A DNA stretch of 64,000 bases from Desulfotomaculum nigrificans DSM 574 (GTDB lineage Bacteria; Bacillota; Desulfotomaculia; Desulfotomaculales; Desulfotomaculaceae): positions 176,366-240,365 of the forward strand of contig NZ_KI912183.1 of the NCBI RefSeq assembly GCF_000189755.2. Direction: 5' to 3'. The notes beneath the pieces were generated by a model. That model had not been told where the DNA came from. It worked only from the letters and a program-made list of their open reading frames with translations, and did not search any database. How positions within the stretch are numbered: position 1 is the first letter of the stretch; the number at the start of each line of letters is the position of its first letter. The translations under genes were made by a program, and so were the position numbers. Positions 53,037 to 62,113 of this stretch are shown piece after piece.

Positions 53037-53699
53037 TTGGTTGCTGATAGAGATATTTTAACCGTGGCCTTGCCAAAGGGCACACTTTACCATAATTCAG
53101 TTAAATTACTGGGTTTGGCCGGACTGGACACAGAGTTTGTACAGGACCCGGGACGCCAGTTATTGCTTTATTCCGTGAAGGATGCGGTGCGTTTTATCAT
53201 TTGCCGCCCTACGGATATTCCCACCTATGTGGAATATGGAGCAGCGGATTTAGGTCTGGTTGGTAAGGACACCATTGTCGAACAACAAAAGGATGTCTAT
53301 GAATTATTAGATTTAAAATTTGGTGGTTGCCGCTTTATGGTGGCCGTGCCTGAAGGTGCCGAGCAAGACCTGCATAAGTGGAATCAGGCCAGGGTGGCTA
53401 CTAAATTCCCCCGCATTGCCGAAGCATTTTTCCGGCAACAGGGCATGCAGATGGAAATTATCAAACTACACGGCAACATTGAATTGGCCCCTATTGTTGG
53501 TTTGGCCGAAATGATTGTGGACCTGGTATCCACCGGACGCACCTTAAGAGAAAACAAGCTGGTACCGGTGGCCGAGGTATTAAATTCAACCACCCGTCTC
53601 ATTGCTAACCGGGTCAGTCACCGGCTGAAGAATGAGCGGATCAATCCGCTGGTGGAGAAAATTCGCCAGGTGGTGGAGGAGGGAAAACTTGAGGCATGA
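53037..53699 (+). CDS. hisG: ATP phosphoribosyltransferase, short form, HisG
   Basis: HisG catalyses the first step of histidine synthesis: ATP and PRPP to PR-ATP. The 220-residue protein is the short form that lacks the C-terminal regulatory domain and needs HisZ. It has [18 protein letters not shown], the [21 protein letters not shown] motif and [22 protein letters not shown] with the PRPP loop. The start is TTG 53037 behind AAAGGGGG. Its stop overlaps the hisD start. Confidence 0.96.
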   Translation: MVADRDILTVALPKGTLYHNSVKLLGLAGLDTEFVQDPGRQLLLYSVKDAVRFIICRPTDIPTYVEYGAADLGLVGKDTIVEQQKDVYELLDLKFGGCRFMVAVPEGAEQDLHKWNQARVATKFPRIAEAFFRQQGMQMEIIKLHGNIELAPIVGLAEMIVDLVSTGRTLRENKLVPVAEVLNSTTRLIANRVSHRLKNERINPLVEKIRQVVEEGKLEA

Positions 53700-54985
53700 T
53701 TAGAATTATCCGGTCGACAGATGCTGAGGCCGTAAATTCCCTGCTAAACAGCCGGACTGCAGAGCGACCGGAATTGGCCGCTCAGGTTAGCCGGATTATG
53801 GCTGAGGTGCGGGCTAACGGGGATAACGCTCTGTGTGAAATGGCCCGGCGCTTTGATGGAGCCAGTCTTACCCCAGACCAATTACGGGTAACTGCGGAAG
53901 AAATAAATGAAGCTTATACTAAGGTAGACGGGGAAGTCCTCAAATCATTAAGGTTAGCCCGGGAGCGTATTGCCGCATTTCATCAAAAGCAGTTGAGTCG
54001 GTCCTGGTTTCAACCCGAAGCGGATGGCACAGTACTGGGCCAGTTGATTACCCCCTTGGACCGGGTGGGCATTTATGTGCCGGGAGGCCGGGCCTCTTAC
54101 CCGTCATCGGTATTAATGAATGCAGTGCCGGCTAAAGTGGCCGGAGTGGCAGAGATTGTCATGGTCACCCCGCCTATGGCTGATGGCAAAGTAAACCCCT
54201 ATACCCTGGTGGCTGCGGCCGAGGCCGGCGTTAACGAAATTTACAAGGTGGGTGGGGCCCAGGCGGTGGCAGCCTTGGCCTACGGTACCCCCACCATTAA
54301 ACCGGTGGATAAAATCACCGGGCCGGGTAACATTTACGTCACCCTGGCCAAACGGATGGTATACGGACAGGTGGATATTGATATGTTGGCCGGCCCCAGT
54401 GAAGTACTGGTGGTGGCCGACAGTTCGGCCAACCCGGTCTATGCCGCGGCGGACATGCTCTCACAAGCCGAACACGACCCCATGGCCTCGGCGGTGCTGG
54501 TAACTCACGATGCGGAATTGGCCGCATCAGTTAGCCGGGAACTGGCTCGCCAGCTAAGCGAACTACCCCGCCGGCAGGTGGCCGGGGAGGCCCTGGCTAA
54601 CCACGGGGCCATCATTATAACTAAGGATTTGATGGAGTCGGTGCAACTGGCCAACCGGTTGGCACCGGAACACCTGGAATTGCTGGTACAGGAGCCATTT
54701 AAGCTGTTAGGTCAGATTAAACATGCCGGGGCCATCTTTTTAGGTCACCATTCGCCTGAACCGGTGGGTGACTATTTGGCCGGCCCCAATCATGTGCTGC
54801 CCACAGGTGGCACGGCCCGGTTTTATTCTCCCTTAAATGTGGATACCTTTATGAAAAAATCCAGTGTCATTGCCTTTTCCCAGCAGAGCTTAAACCAACT
54901 GGGTGACGATATTATCCGTCTGGCCGAGGTTGAGGGCCTGCAGGCCCATGCCAACGCAGTCAGGGTCAGACTGGCACGAGGATAA
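53696..54985 (+). CDS. hisD: histidinol dehydrogenase
   Basis: HisD oxidises histidinol to histidine in two NAD-linked steps with zinc. The 429-residue protein has [62 protein letters not shown] and the zinc/catalytic segment [10 protein letters not shown], plus [26 protein letters not shown] 53696 overlaps the hisG stop. It is followed by hisC after 24 bases. Confidence 0.97.
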   Translation: MIRIIRSTDAEAVNSLLNSRTAERPELAAQVSRIMAEVRANGDNALCEMARRFDGASLTPDQLRVTAEEINEAYTKVDGEVLKSLRLARERIAAFHQKQLSRSWFQPEADGTVLGQLITPLDRVGIYVPGGRASYPSSVLMNAVPAKVAGVAEIVMVTPPMADGKVNPYTLVAAAEAGVNEIYKVGGAQAVAALAYGTPTIKPVDKITGPGNIYVTLAKRMVYGQVDIDMLAGPSEVLVVADSSANPVYAAADMLSQAEHDPMASAVLVTHDAELAASVSRELARQLSELPRRQVAGEALANHGAIIITKDLMESVQLANRLAPEHLELLVQEPFKLLGQIKHAGAIFLGHHSPEPVGDYLAGPNHVLPTGGTARFYSPLNVDTFMKKSSVIAFSQQSLNQLGDDIIRLAEVEGLQAHANAVRVRLARG

Positions 54986-55009
54986 ATTATTAAATAAGGA
55001 TGTGATCGG

Positions 55010-56134
55010 GTGCGTGAGATGTTTGATTTACAAAAGTTAGTACGTCCAGGGTTGGATAAACTGGTGCCCTACGATGCGCACCTGTATACCGGGGTCATCA
55101 AGTTGGATGCCAACGAGAATCCCTATCCCTTTCCGGCGGAAGCAGCTCAAAAGATAGGTGCCCTGGCCGCCGGGGATGTACTGAGCCGTTACCCGGATGC
55201 CGGGGCAACTGAACTGCGGCAGGCCATCGCCAAGTACACCGGTGTGCAACCGGAGCAGGTGATGGTGGGTAACGGGTCAGACGAATTGATCCTGAATATA
55301 TTGCTGACCTTTGGCACCGGTGGCCGGGTGTTAATTACTAACCCCACTTTTTCCATGTATAAAATCCACTCTCTGGTGGCCGGTGCCAGGCCTATACCGG
55401 TGCCCCGGCGAAGTGATTTTTCTTTGGATGTACCGGCAGTGATAAATTATGCCCGGCAATCGGAGTCACGGGTGATCTTTATTTGTTCCCCCAACAATCC
55501 CACCGGCAATGGTTCTACCCTGGAAGAAATAGAAGCGGTGTTAAGTCAGGTTAACTGCCTGGTGGTGGTGGATCAGGCTTACCTGGAGTTTGGCGGCGCT
55601 GACTGCCGGCCTTTATTGGATAAATACCCCCAGCTCATTATTTTAAGGACCTTCTCCAAGGCCTTTTCCCTGGCTGGTTTACGGGTAGGATATATGCTGG
55701 CCAATGCTGATGTGCTGCGGCAGATCCAAAAGGTAAAGCAGCCCTATAATTTAAACTCCTTTTCCCAGGCCGCTGCCCTGGCAGTGTTAACCAACCGGGA
55801 ACCCTTTTTAAAACAAATACAGGACATCATAACCGAACGTAAGGCCCTGCAGGAAGGACTGCAATCCATCCCAGGGGTAACCACCTATCCATCGGTAACT
55901 AACTTCATTATGTTCCGGACCAACTACGACAGTAAATTAATCTACCAGCAGTTACTGGACCGGAAAATTTTGATCCGGAAACTGGGTGGCCCTGAACTGC
56001 CCGGATGTCTCCGGGTAACGGTGGGTACGGCTGAGGAAAACAAACTGTTTTTACAGGCCCTGGGCCAAGTGATGGATGAACTGGGGAGGTTTGTAACAGC
56101 TACCTTATTTCCGACAAACCTTAACAAAACATGA
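55010..56134 (+). CDS. hisC: histidinol-phosphate aminotransferase
   Basis: HisC is the PLP enzyme that makes histidinol phosphate. The 374-residue protein has KLDANENPYPFP, GNGSDELILNILLTF, the FICSPNNPTGNG segment and the PLP lysine in LRTFSKAFSLAGLRVGYML. The start is GTG 55010 after AAGGATGTGATCG. The last 16 or so residues (after QVMDEL) look unlike a HisC end and run into the insertion element, so the native C-terminus may have been altered. Otherwise complete. Confidence 0.95.
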   Translation: MREMFDLQKLVRPGLDKLVPYDAHLYTGVIKLDANENPYPFPAEAAQKIGALAAGDVLSRYPDAGATELRQAIAKYTGVQPEQVMVGNGSDELILNILLTFGTGGRVLITNPTFSMYKIHSLVAGARPIPVPRRSDFSLDVPAVINYARQSESRVIFICSPNNPTGNGSTLEEIEAVLSQVNCLVVVDQAYLEFGGADCRPLLDKYPQLIILRTFSKAFSLAGLRVGYMLANADVLRQIQKVKQPYNLNSFSQAAALAVLTNREPFLKQIQDIITERKALQEGLQSIPGVTTYPSVTNFIMFRTNYDSKLIYQQLLDRKILIRKLGGPELPGCLRVTVGTAEENKLFLQALGQVMDELGRFVTATLFPTNLNKT

Positions 56135-56474
56135 CCAAAAACGCCGCGGTCTGACAAACGTGCTCAAGTTGGCCGAGCGGGGTGAGTACAAAAAACTAAT
56201 TATCGAATATCCCGACCGGCTGGCCCGGTTCGGGTATTCGTACATTGAGCGGCATTTAAGGTACTGTGGCGTAGAGATCGTAGCCATAGCTGAAAAAGAG
56301 CCGGAAGACGCACAATCCGAATTGGTCAGGGACTTATTGGCAATAGTCACGTCTTTTTCGGCCCGGCTGTATGGCGCCAGGGGCGGGAAGAAGGTCAGGC
56401 AGGGTTTTCGGGAACTGATAGCGGAGGCATCTCAAAGTGAAAAAACGGAAGAACAACAAGAAGAAGCCGACTAA
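56133..56474 (+). pseudogene. IS607-type serine recombinase TnpA, N-terminally truncated
   Basis: The frame reads DQKRRGLTNVLKLAERGEYKK, then LIIEYPDRLARFGYSYIERHL and VRDLLAIVTSFSARLYGARGGKKVRQGFRELI. These are the conserved C-terminal two thirds of IS607 TnpA, which follow the MerR-like DNA-binding domain and the catalytic serine (YARVSS). Those upstream parts, some 90 residues, are missing and a stop is met at 56094. No proper start codon is present, only an internal GTG at 56160. The 3' end overlaps tnpB by 38 bases as in intact elements. Confidence 0.85.
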
Positions 56475-58146
56475 GACTGGCGGCGGCATAAGTTACACCG
56501 TCTGCGGCGAATTTTTTCCAGAGGTCTACCCTGCCTTCCGCTCTCAAAAGTGGAGCCGCGGGATGGAGGACCCATTAGACACCGAGATGCGGCTGTTCTG
56601 CTCCTGCACCCGCTGGGCCTTCAATCGGTTACAGGAAGATAATTCCCGCCAAGAGCTAAAGAAGCAGGGTCAAGGAACATTCGGCATAAACTCCCGCTAT
56701 TGCGACGACGCCATACTGAAGGCCAAAGCCGTAATTGAATCGCAAAAAGAGCTGCTTGAATTGGAGATCGAAGAAACAGAAGCAAAGTTAGTCCGTGCCA
56801 AGAAGAAACTCAGTTGGGCAGAAAAAGACCTGGACAGGGCTGTTAAAGCAAACAATCCGGCTAAAATCGAGGACTTTAAGCACACCGTACACGGCCGCAA
56901 AGCCAGGGTAAAAAAGCTGGCTGACAAGCTGGACGAGCTAAAGGTCCACCGGGACAACGGCACCATACCAAAAGTAATTTTCGGAGGCCGTTCTCTGTGG
57001 AAGCGAGTGTGCAGAGGCAGGGTTTCGAGAGAAGAATGGCGGCAGGCCCGGCAGGACAGGCTATACGCCCGCGGCGACGAGACCAAAGGAGGCAACCCGA
57101 ATCTCAAAATAAGCTGGCATAATGGAGAGTTCACCCTGTCTGTGACCATCTCTCACCTGTCCGAACAGAAAGGGACAGACAAGAAGGGTAGACCCATAAT
57201 GACCAGGGCCCCCCGGGTAACGGGCAAGCTCTGGCTGCCTGAGAAGCACCGGCAAAAAGTGCTGGAGCTGCTCTTATCAGGTGTGCCTTACACTGTGGAG
57301 CTAATCAAAGGTAGGGACAGCCGGTATAGGGTGCACATCACCTTTGCCGTTACAGCCCCCGTTTTAGTGACCAACCCCAACCAGGGTTACCTGGGTGTAG
57401 ACACCAACCCCGACGGAGCAGCGCTGGCCAACGTCGGTTACACCGGACAGCCCGCGCCCTGGCCGGAAGGTTTCACCGTACCCTATCCGAAAGCACTGCA
57501 CAAATTCGCCGGGGAATTTCAGATAACCATGCACCCGAACGGGTTTCTTTACATCAAGGTACCCGAATTGTCCTACAGCCGGGGCTTCCGGCGCACGTAC
57601 TTAATTGGCGTGCTTGCCAAAGTAGTGGTGGACACAGCTAAAACTTTAGGCAAACCCATCGCTTTAGAGAGCCTGGACTTCGGCAAAGACCGTTTTGACA
57701 CCAACCGGAAATTCAACCGCATGGCGGCCAATTTTCCGTTCAATAAGATGGTCGAGGCCGTCATCCGTAAAGCCTTCAAAGAAGGCGTCGGTGTAAAGCA
57801 AGTCTGGCCGGCGCACACGTCCACCAACGGCTATTACAAATACATGGAGCGTTACGGCATAATTATCCACCACGCCGCGGCATTAGTGATAGCCCGCCGG
57901 GCAATCGGTTTCAAAGAGTACATAACCAAAGAGTTAAAGCAGAAAGTTCAGGCCGTCAAAGAGAAACTGAGTCAAAAGGTAAATTTCTTGCCTGGGGAAG
58001 GAAGAGGGATGACCCGAAAGGTGAAGCAACTCTTCAAGCGGCTGGACGGAAAGATTTCTGTACACAACGGTTTGACCCGTTACAAACAGGAATCGTTTCA
58101 CTCTGTCTGGCATGACTTGAAACACCTTGCTTTATCAAGTAGGTGA
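56437..58146 (+). CDS. TnpB-related RNA-guided nuclease-like protein, atypical RuvC
   Basis: TnpB proteins are the ancestors of Cas12 and cut DNA with an RNA from the element's right end. This 569-residue protein is long for TnpB; residues 95-190 add a coiled-coil-rich insert (LELEIEETEAKLVRAKKKLS). RuvC-I is YLGVDTNPDG (Asp322), RuvC-II is IALESLDFGKD (Glu411). In RuvC-III the usual DxNAA is replaced by HHAAALVIARR (His478-His479) and the four-cysteine zinc finger is absent. The HHAAA pattern also occurs in a group of larger TnpB-related proteins, by my recollection. GTG start at 56437 within the tnpA end. The frame is intact. Confidence 0.8.
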   Translation: MKKRKNNKKKPTKTGGGISYTVCGEFFPEVYPAFRSQKWSRGMEDPLDTEMRLFCSCTRWAFNRLQEDNSRQELKKQGQGTFGINSRYCDDAILKAKAVIESQKELLELEIEETEAKLVRAKKKLSWAEKDLDRAVKANNPAKIEDFKHTVHGRKARVKKLADKLDELKVHRDNGTIPKVIFGGRSLWKRVCRGRVSREEWRQARQDRLYARGDETKGGNPNLKISWHNGEFTLSVTISHLSEQKGTDKKGRPIMTRAPRVTGKLWLPEKHRQKVLELLLSGVPYTVELIKGRDSRYRVHITFAVTAPVLVTNPNQGYLGVDTNPDGAALANVGYTGQPAPWPEGFTVPYPKALHKFAGEFQITMHPNGFLYIKVPELSYSRGFRRTYLIGVLAKVVVDTAKTLGKPIALESLDFGKDRFDTNRKFNRMAANFPFNKMVEAVIRKAFKEGVGVKQVWPAHTSTNGYYKYMERYGIIIHHAAALVIARRAIGFKEYITKELKQKVQAVKEKLSQKVNFLPGEGRGMTRKVKQLFKRLDGKISVHNGLTRYKQESFHSVWHDLKHLALSSR

Positions 58147-58449
58147 CCCTGTTTAGCCGGAGTACGGGAACAACCGGTAGGCCGCATCAAACAGATCGCG
58201 GGAAGCAGAGCCGCAAGGCTTTCGCTGGACGGTCAACGCAAGACGGAAACCCCCGTGGTTTTCCATATGGCCGCGTTTTGCGCCCGTAAAGCACTGTTTT
58301 TCCGTCCGGGTGAGACTCCCGGGGCCGAGGCCCCCTGTCACCCCAGGGAAAATTTTTTATGGAGGTGTAAAGCCTGGTCATGGGGGCCGGGTTTACAAAA
58401 ATCTAACTTATTGTTAGGTATTGTGAACTTTTTTGAACCAGGAGCTAAC
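58147..58449 (+). other. 303-bp IS right end, possible omega-RNA region, and hisB leader
   Basis: The first 230 bases are GC-rich with several hairpins: GGAAACC with GGTTTTCC (about 58235-58262), CCGGG with CCCGG around TGAGACT (near 58303-58320) and CCCTG with CAGGG (58333-58348) followed by AAAATTTTTT, a terminator-like end. In TnpB elements the guide RNA scaffold comes from this place. From about 58395 the DNA is AT-rich (hairpin CTAAC/GTTAG) and holds the AGGAG site of hisB at 58437-58442. No other gene is seen. Confidence 0.4.
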
Positions 58450-59046
58450 ATGAGTCAGCAAAGAAAAGCACAGTTGGCCAGAAAAACTGCCGAAACAGAT
58501 ATTAATGTTTGTTTAAACTTGGACGGTACCGGGATCTATGAGGTACAAACAGGTGTGGGTTTTCTGGATCATATGCTGTGCCTGTGGGCCAGGCACGGGG
58601 CCCTGGACCTGACCATCAAAGCCAGGGGTGATACATATATTGATGATCACCATACGGTGGAGGACATTGGCATTACCCTGGGCCTGGCCATCAAAGAGGC
58701 CCTGGGTGACAAAGCCGGGATTAACCGGTATGGCCATGCCCTGGTGCCCATGGATGAGGCCCTGATCCTGGTGGCCCTGGATCTCAGCGGCCGGGGCCAC
58801 TTAGAACTTGATTTACCCCTGCCCAGCACCAAGGTGGGCAGCTTTGATACAGAGCTGGTGGAGGAGTTTTTCCGGGCCATGGCGGTAAACGGTGGCATTA
58901 CTCTGCATGTGCGGATGCTCAGTGGCCGCAATACCCACCACATTATCGAAGGGGCCTTTAAGGCCCTGGGCCGGGCTTTGCGCCAGGCGGTGGCCAGAGA
59001 TGAACGGCTAACCGGTATTCCTTCCACCAAGGGGGTATTGTCATGA
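58450..59046 (+). CDS. hisB: imidazoleglycerol-phosphate dehydratase
   Basis: HisB makes imidazole-acetol phosphate. The 198-residue protein is the monofunctional form with the two metal-binding repeats: [16 protein letters not shown] with [14 protein letters not shown], and [20 protein letters not shown] with [18 protein letters not shown]. The frame opens far upstream inside the insertion, but ATG 58450 after CAGGAGCTAAC gives the usual length. The stop overlaps the start of hisH. Confidence 0.97.
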   Translation: MSQQRKAQLARKTAETDINVCLNLDGTGIYEVQTGVGFLDHMLCLWARHGALDLTIKARGDTYIDDHHTVEDIGITLGLAIKEALGDKAGINRYGHALVPMDEALILVALDLSGRGHLELDLPLPSTKVGSFDTELVEEFFRAMAVNGGITLHVRMLSGRNTHHIIEGAFKALGRALRQAVARDERLTGIPSTKGVLS

Positions 59047-59654
59047 TTGCTATTATCGACTACGGCATGGGTAATTTGCGCAGTGTACAAAAGGGTTTTG
59101 CCCAGGTGGGCTACCAGGCGGACATAGTACAGGATCCGGCGGCGGTGGAGGCTGCTCCGGCGGTGGTGTTACCTGGAGTGGGGGCCTTTGCCGATGCGAT
59201 GGAAAACTTAAAGCGGGCCGGTATGATTGAGGCCATTCATCGGGCGGTGGCGGCAGGCAAGCCCTTTTTGGGTATTTGCCTGGGCCAGCAGTTGTTGTTT
59301 GAGTCCAGTGAAGAATTTGGCGCCACCAAGGGGCTGGGGATTTTCCCCGGTGTGGTTAAGCGCTTTCCGGTCGGGGAGTTAAAGGTGCCCCATATGGGTT
59401 GGAACCAGGTGGCCATCCAACGACCCAGCCCGCTTTTGGAAGGCATTCCGGACGGTGCAGCCTTTTACTTTGTCCACTCCTATTATGTTCAACCGGCAGA
59501 CCCGGCTTTAGCCGTGACTCTTACGGAATACGGCCTGAAGTTTGCCTCCATTGTGGGCCGGGATAATGTTTTTGGCATCCAGTTTCACCCGGAAAAAAGC
59601 AGTACCCTGGGCCTAAGGATACTTAAGAATTTCGGAAGGATGGTGAGGTCATGA
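59043..59654 (+). CDS. hisH: imidazole glycerol phosphate synthase glutaminase HisH
   Basis: HisH releases ammonia that HisF uses. The 203-residue protein has [18 protein letters not shown], the [10 protein letters not shown] segment, the nucleophile in [18 protein letters not shown] and the histidine-glutamate pair in [13 protein letters not shown] 59043 overlaps hisB by four bases and the end overlaps hisA by four, so translation is coupled. Confidence 0.97.
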   Translation: MIAIIDYGMGNLRSVQKGFAQVGYQADIVQDPAAVEAAPAVVLPGVGAFADAMENLKRAGMIEAIHRAVAAGKPFLGICLGQQLLFESSEEFGATKGLGIFPGVVKRFPVGELKVPHMGWNQVAIQRPSPLLEGIPDGAAFYFVHSYYVQPADPALAVTLTEYGLKFASIVGRDNVFGIQFHPEKSSTLGLRILKNFGRMVRS

Positions 59655-60391
59655 TTATTTTTCCGGCCATTGATTTAAAGGAAGGACAGTGTGTCCGACT
59701 GATTGAAGGACGTATGGACAGCGCCACCATCTATTCCCGTGATCCGGGCAGCACCGCCAGGGCCTGGCAGGAACAGGGGGCTGAGTTCATTCATGTGGTG
59801 GATTTGGACGGGGCCTTTGCCGGGCAACCACGCAACCGGGCATCCATTATGCAGATTGTCCAATCGGTGAGCATACCGGTGCAGGTAGGTGGCGGCATCC
59901 GGGATATGGAAACCATTGCGGATTTGCTGAATATGGGGGTCAACCGGGTTATTCTAGGCAGTGCGGCCATCCTGCGACCGGAGCTGGTGGCCGAAGCATG
60001 CCGCCGGTACGGTGACCGGGTGCTGGTTGGTATTGATGCCCGGGACGGCATGGTGGCTATCCAGGGTTGGGGTGAAACGGTGTCGAAAACAGCCGTTGAC
60101 CTGGCTCGGGAAGTAAAACAATTAGGTATCAAGCGGGTGGTTTTTACTGATATCAGGCGGGACGGTAAACTAAGCGGTCCCAACCTGGCTGCCACTGCTG
60201 AACTGGCCCGGGCCAGCGGCTTAAAAGTTATTGCCTCCGGTGGAGTGGCTTCTTTAGATGATATTCGGGCCGTTAAAGCCCTGGAAGCTGATGGGGTGGA
60301 AGGAGCCATCATGGGTAAAGCCCTGTACGCCGGGACGGTTAAGTTAGCCGAGGCCCTGGCCATTGCCCGGGGGGAGGATGCCACATGCTGA
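59651..60391 (+). CDS. hisA: ProFAR isomerase HisA
   Basis: HisA isomerises ProFAR to PRFAR. The 246-residue TIM-barrel protein opens [20 protein letters not shown] with the catalytic aspartate, and has [25 protein letters not shown], the second aspartate region [15 protein letters not shown] and the phosphate site [17 protein letters not shown] 59651 overlaps hisH, and the end overlaps hisF by seven bases. Confidence 0.97.
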   Translation: MIIFPAIDLKEGQCVRLIEGRMDSATIYSRDPGSTARAWQEQGAEFIHVVDLDGAFAGQPRNRASIMQIVQSVSIPVQVGGGIRDMETIADLLNMGVNRVILGSAAILRPELVAEACRRYGDRVLVGIDARDGMVAIQGWGETVSKTAVDLAREVKQLGIKRVVFTDIRRDGKLSGPNLAATAELARASGLKVIASGGVASLDDIRAVKALEADGVEGAIMGKALYAGTVKLAEALAIARGEDATC

Positions 60392-61143
60392 TGAAGCGAA
60401 TTATTCCCTGCCTGGATGTAACGGATGGCCGAGTGGTTAAAGGAACCAATTTTGTTAACCTGAGAGACGCCGGGGATCCGGTGGAACTGGCCGCCCTGTA
60501 CGATCGGGAGGGGGCCGATGAACTGGTATTTCTGGATATCACTGCTTCTTCCGATGGCCGGGCCACCATGCTGGATGTGGTACGCCGCACCGCCGAAGAG
60601 GTGTTTATCCCTTTTACCGTGGGCGGTGGCATTCGCACCGTAGATGATATGCGGTTAATGTTGAAGGCCGGGGCGGATAAAATAGCCATTAACACCGCGG
60701 CCGTTAAAAATCCTCAAGTTATTTCCGAAGGGGCCCTCAAATTTGGCAGCCAGTGTATTGTGCTGGCCATTGATGCCCGCCAGGTGGCACCGGAAAAGTG
60801 GGAGGTTTACATCCACGGCGGCCGCACCCCCACCGGCATTGACGCGGTGGAATGGGCCCGCCGGGGTGAAGAGCTGGGAGCCGGTGAAATTTTACTCACC
60901 AGTATGGACCGGGATGGTACCAAGGAAGGATTTGACCTGGCCCTAACCAGCACCATTGCTCGGGCGGTTAAAATTCCGGTGATTGCCTCCGGCGGGGTGG
61001 GCAACCTGGAGCACATAGCCGATGGCTTAACCCGGGGAATGGCTGATGCTGCCTTAGCGGCTTCCATCTTTCACTTTGGTGAGTACACTATCAGGCAGGC
61101 CAAGGAATATTTAAAGCAGCGGGGAGTGCCGGTGAGGATTTGA
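60385..61143 (+). CDS. hisF: imidazole glycerol phosphate synthase cyclase HisF
   Basis: HisF makes imidazole glycerol phosphate and AICAR. The 252-residue TIM-barrel has [28 protein letters not shown] with the catalytic aspartate, [27 protein letters not shown] and [15 protein letters not shown]. The AICAR it releases feeds PurH from the neighbouring operon. ATG 60385 overlaps hisA. A purine-rich gap of 37 bases follows before hisIE. Confidence 0.98.
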   Translation: MLMKRIIPCLDVTDGRVVKGTNFVNLRDAGDPVELAALYDREGADELVFLDITASSDGRATMLDVVRRTAEEVFIPFTVGGGIRTVDDMRLMLKAGADKIAINTAAVKNPQVISEGALKFGSQCIVLAIDARQVAPEKWEVYIHGGRTPTGIDAVEWARRGEELGAGEILLTSMDRDGTKEGFDLALTSTIARAVKIPVIASGGVGNLEHIADGLTRGMADAALAASIFHFGEYTIRQAKEYLKQRGVPVRI

Positions 61144-61180
61144 GAGATGAGATTGAGAGGTTGGCAGTGAGAGATTTAGT
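61144..61180. repeat. short purine-rich degenerate repeat between hisF and hisIE
   Basis: GAGATGAGATTGAGAGGTT and GGCAGTGAGAGATTT resemble the tract after fliY at 33071-33110 (GAGAGGTTAGAAGT-type words). It interrupts an otherwise overlapping gene series. Confidence 0.5.
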
Positions 61181-61195
61181 ATGGGAGATGTTTTA

Positions 61196-61885
61196 ATGCA
61201 GTTTAACATAGATAATCTAAAATTTAATGAGGCTGGATTGATTCCGGCCATTGTACAGGACGTCAATACCAGGGAAGTATTGATGATGGCCTGGATGAAC
61301 CGTGAGGCTGTGGAAAAAACCCTGACCAGCGGGGAGACCTGGTTTTACAGCCGCAGCCGGCAAAAGATGTGGAAAAAGGGTGAAACCTCCGGGCATGTAC
61401 AAAGGGTAAAGGGATTTTACTATGACTGTGACGCGGATACTCTGCTGGTATTAGCAGAGCAGACCGGGGCTGCCTGCCACGAAGGTTACAACTCCTGCTT
61501 CCATAACCGGGTTAACCCGGACGGCTCTGTGGCAGTAGCAGGAGAGAAAAAATTTGATCCCTCCCGGGTGTATGGTAATGGCCAGGACGCCGCGGCAGCA
61601 GCCGGGCCGGAAATTATCAATGAACTGTACCAGGTGATTTTAAACCGTAAGTCGGAACGCCCTGAAGGTTCCTATACCACCTACCTGTTTGACAAAGGTG
61701 TTGATAAGATCTGCAAAAAGGTGGGGGAAGAATGCGCCGAGGTGATTATCGGGGCTAAAAATAACAGCAAAGAGGAGCTTACCTACGAGGTGGGAGATTT
61801 AATTTACCACCTACTGGTGTTGCTGGCCAATCAGGGAGTAAGCCCCCAGGAGATTTACCAGGAGTTAAAGAAAAGACGTAAATAG
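61196..61885 (+). CDS. hisIE: bifunctional PR-AMP cyclohydrolase/PR-ATP pyrophosphatase HisIE
   Basis: The fusion catalyses steps two and three of the pathway. The N-terminal HisI domain (residues about 1-115) has VLMMAWMNREAV, TWFYSRSRQKMWKKGETSGH and DCDADTLLVLAEQTGAACHEGYNSCF with the zinc cysteines. The HisE domain (residues about 135-225) has SYTTYLFDKGVDKICKKVGEECAEVIIGAKN and EVGDLIYHLLVLL, a MazG-like fold. ATG 61196 lies eight bases after GGAG. Last gene of the operon. Confidence 0.97.
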   Translation: MQFNIDNLKFNEAGLIPAIVQDVNTREVLMMAWMNREAVEKTLTSGETWFYSRSRQKMWKKGETSGHVQRVKGFYYDCDADTLLVLAEQTGAACHEGYNSCFHNRVNPDGSVAVAGEKKFDPSRVYGNGQDAAAAAGPEIINELYQVILNRKSERPEGSYTTYLFDKGVDKICKKVGEECAEVIIGAKNNSKEELTYEVGDLIYHLLVLLANQGVSPQEIYQELKKRRK

Positions 61886-61935
61886 GTAAAAAGTAAGTCA
61901 GTAAAATGTAATTTTGTAGGATACAAGTTAGCAAG

Positions 61936-61976
61936 GGACTTCTGTTATCCAGGAGTGAACCCCTATCGGAGCACCG
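61936..61976 (+). repeat. solo left half of the structured repeat found after purD
   Basis: The 41 bases match 51082-51122 at 36 positions, with the blocks CTGTTATCC, AGTGAACCCCTATC and GAGCACCG fully or nearly conserved. No right half that could pair with it follows. As with the first copy, it is placed between the end of a biosynthetic operon and a terminator. Confidence 0.7.
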
Positions 61977-62002
61977 TCAAAACACTTGTATATAAGCAAA
62001 TC

Positions 62003-62035
62003 AGTGGCTGATCTGTTCTGGGTTAGCCACTTTTT
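62003..62035 (+). terminator. intrinsic terminator of the histidine operon
   Basis: AGTGGCT (62003-62009) pairs with AGCCACT (62025-62031), loop 15, followed by five T. It comes about 120 bases after the hisIE stop and just before the pcrA promoter region. Confidence 0.8.
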
Positions 62036-62061
62036 GTGTGCAACTACAACCCCCGAAATAT

Positions 62062-62067
62062 GATATA
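62062..62067 (+). promoter_or_regulatory. probable -10 box of the helicase gene
   Basis: The sequence ATATGATATAATGTACAG contains a perfect TATAAT about 47 bases before the ATG. No convincing -35 hexamer lies 16-18 bases upstream, so an extended -10 (TGATATAAT is close) may be used. Confidence 0.5.
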
Positions 62068-62113
62068 ATGTACAGTGTTTTTTGACTATCATTTTTGCCA
62101 AACGGAGGAAGTT

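Larger units (their letters stand above)
56097..58380 (+). mobile_element. IS607-type insertion in the his operon (TnpA broken, TnpB-like intact)
   Basis: The interval between hisC and hisB holds a truncated serine-recombinase gene and a TnpB-like gene in the IS607 order, then about 230 bases of hairpin-rich DNA. IS607 elements make no target duplication, so the limits are approximate: the left edge is taken where the TnpA frame opens after the hisC core, and the right edge before the AT-rich hisB leader. Both genes lie in the direction of the operon. Without the TnpA N-terminus the element is probably immobile in cis. Confidence 0.75.

Noticed and set aside
54252-54503. Plus-strand Trp/Pro-rich frame inside hisD
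   Set aside because: Out-of-frame shadow of a GC-rich stretch of hisD.
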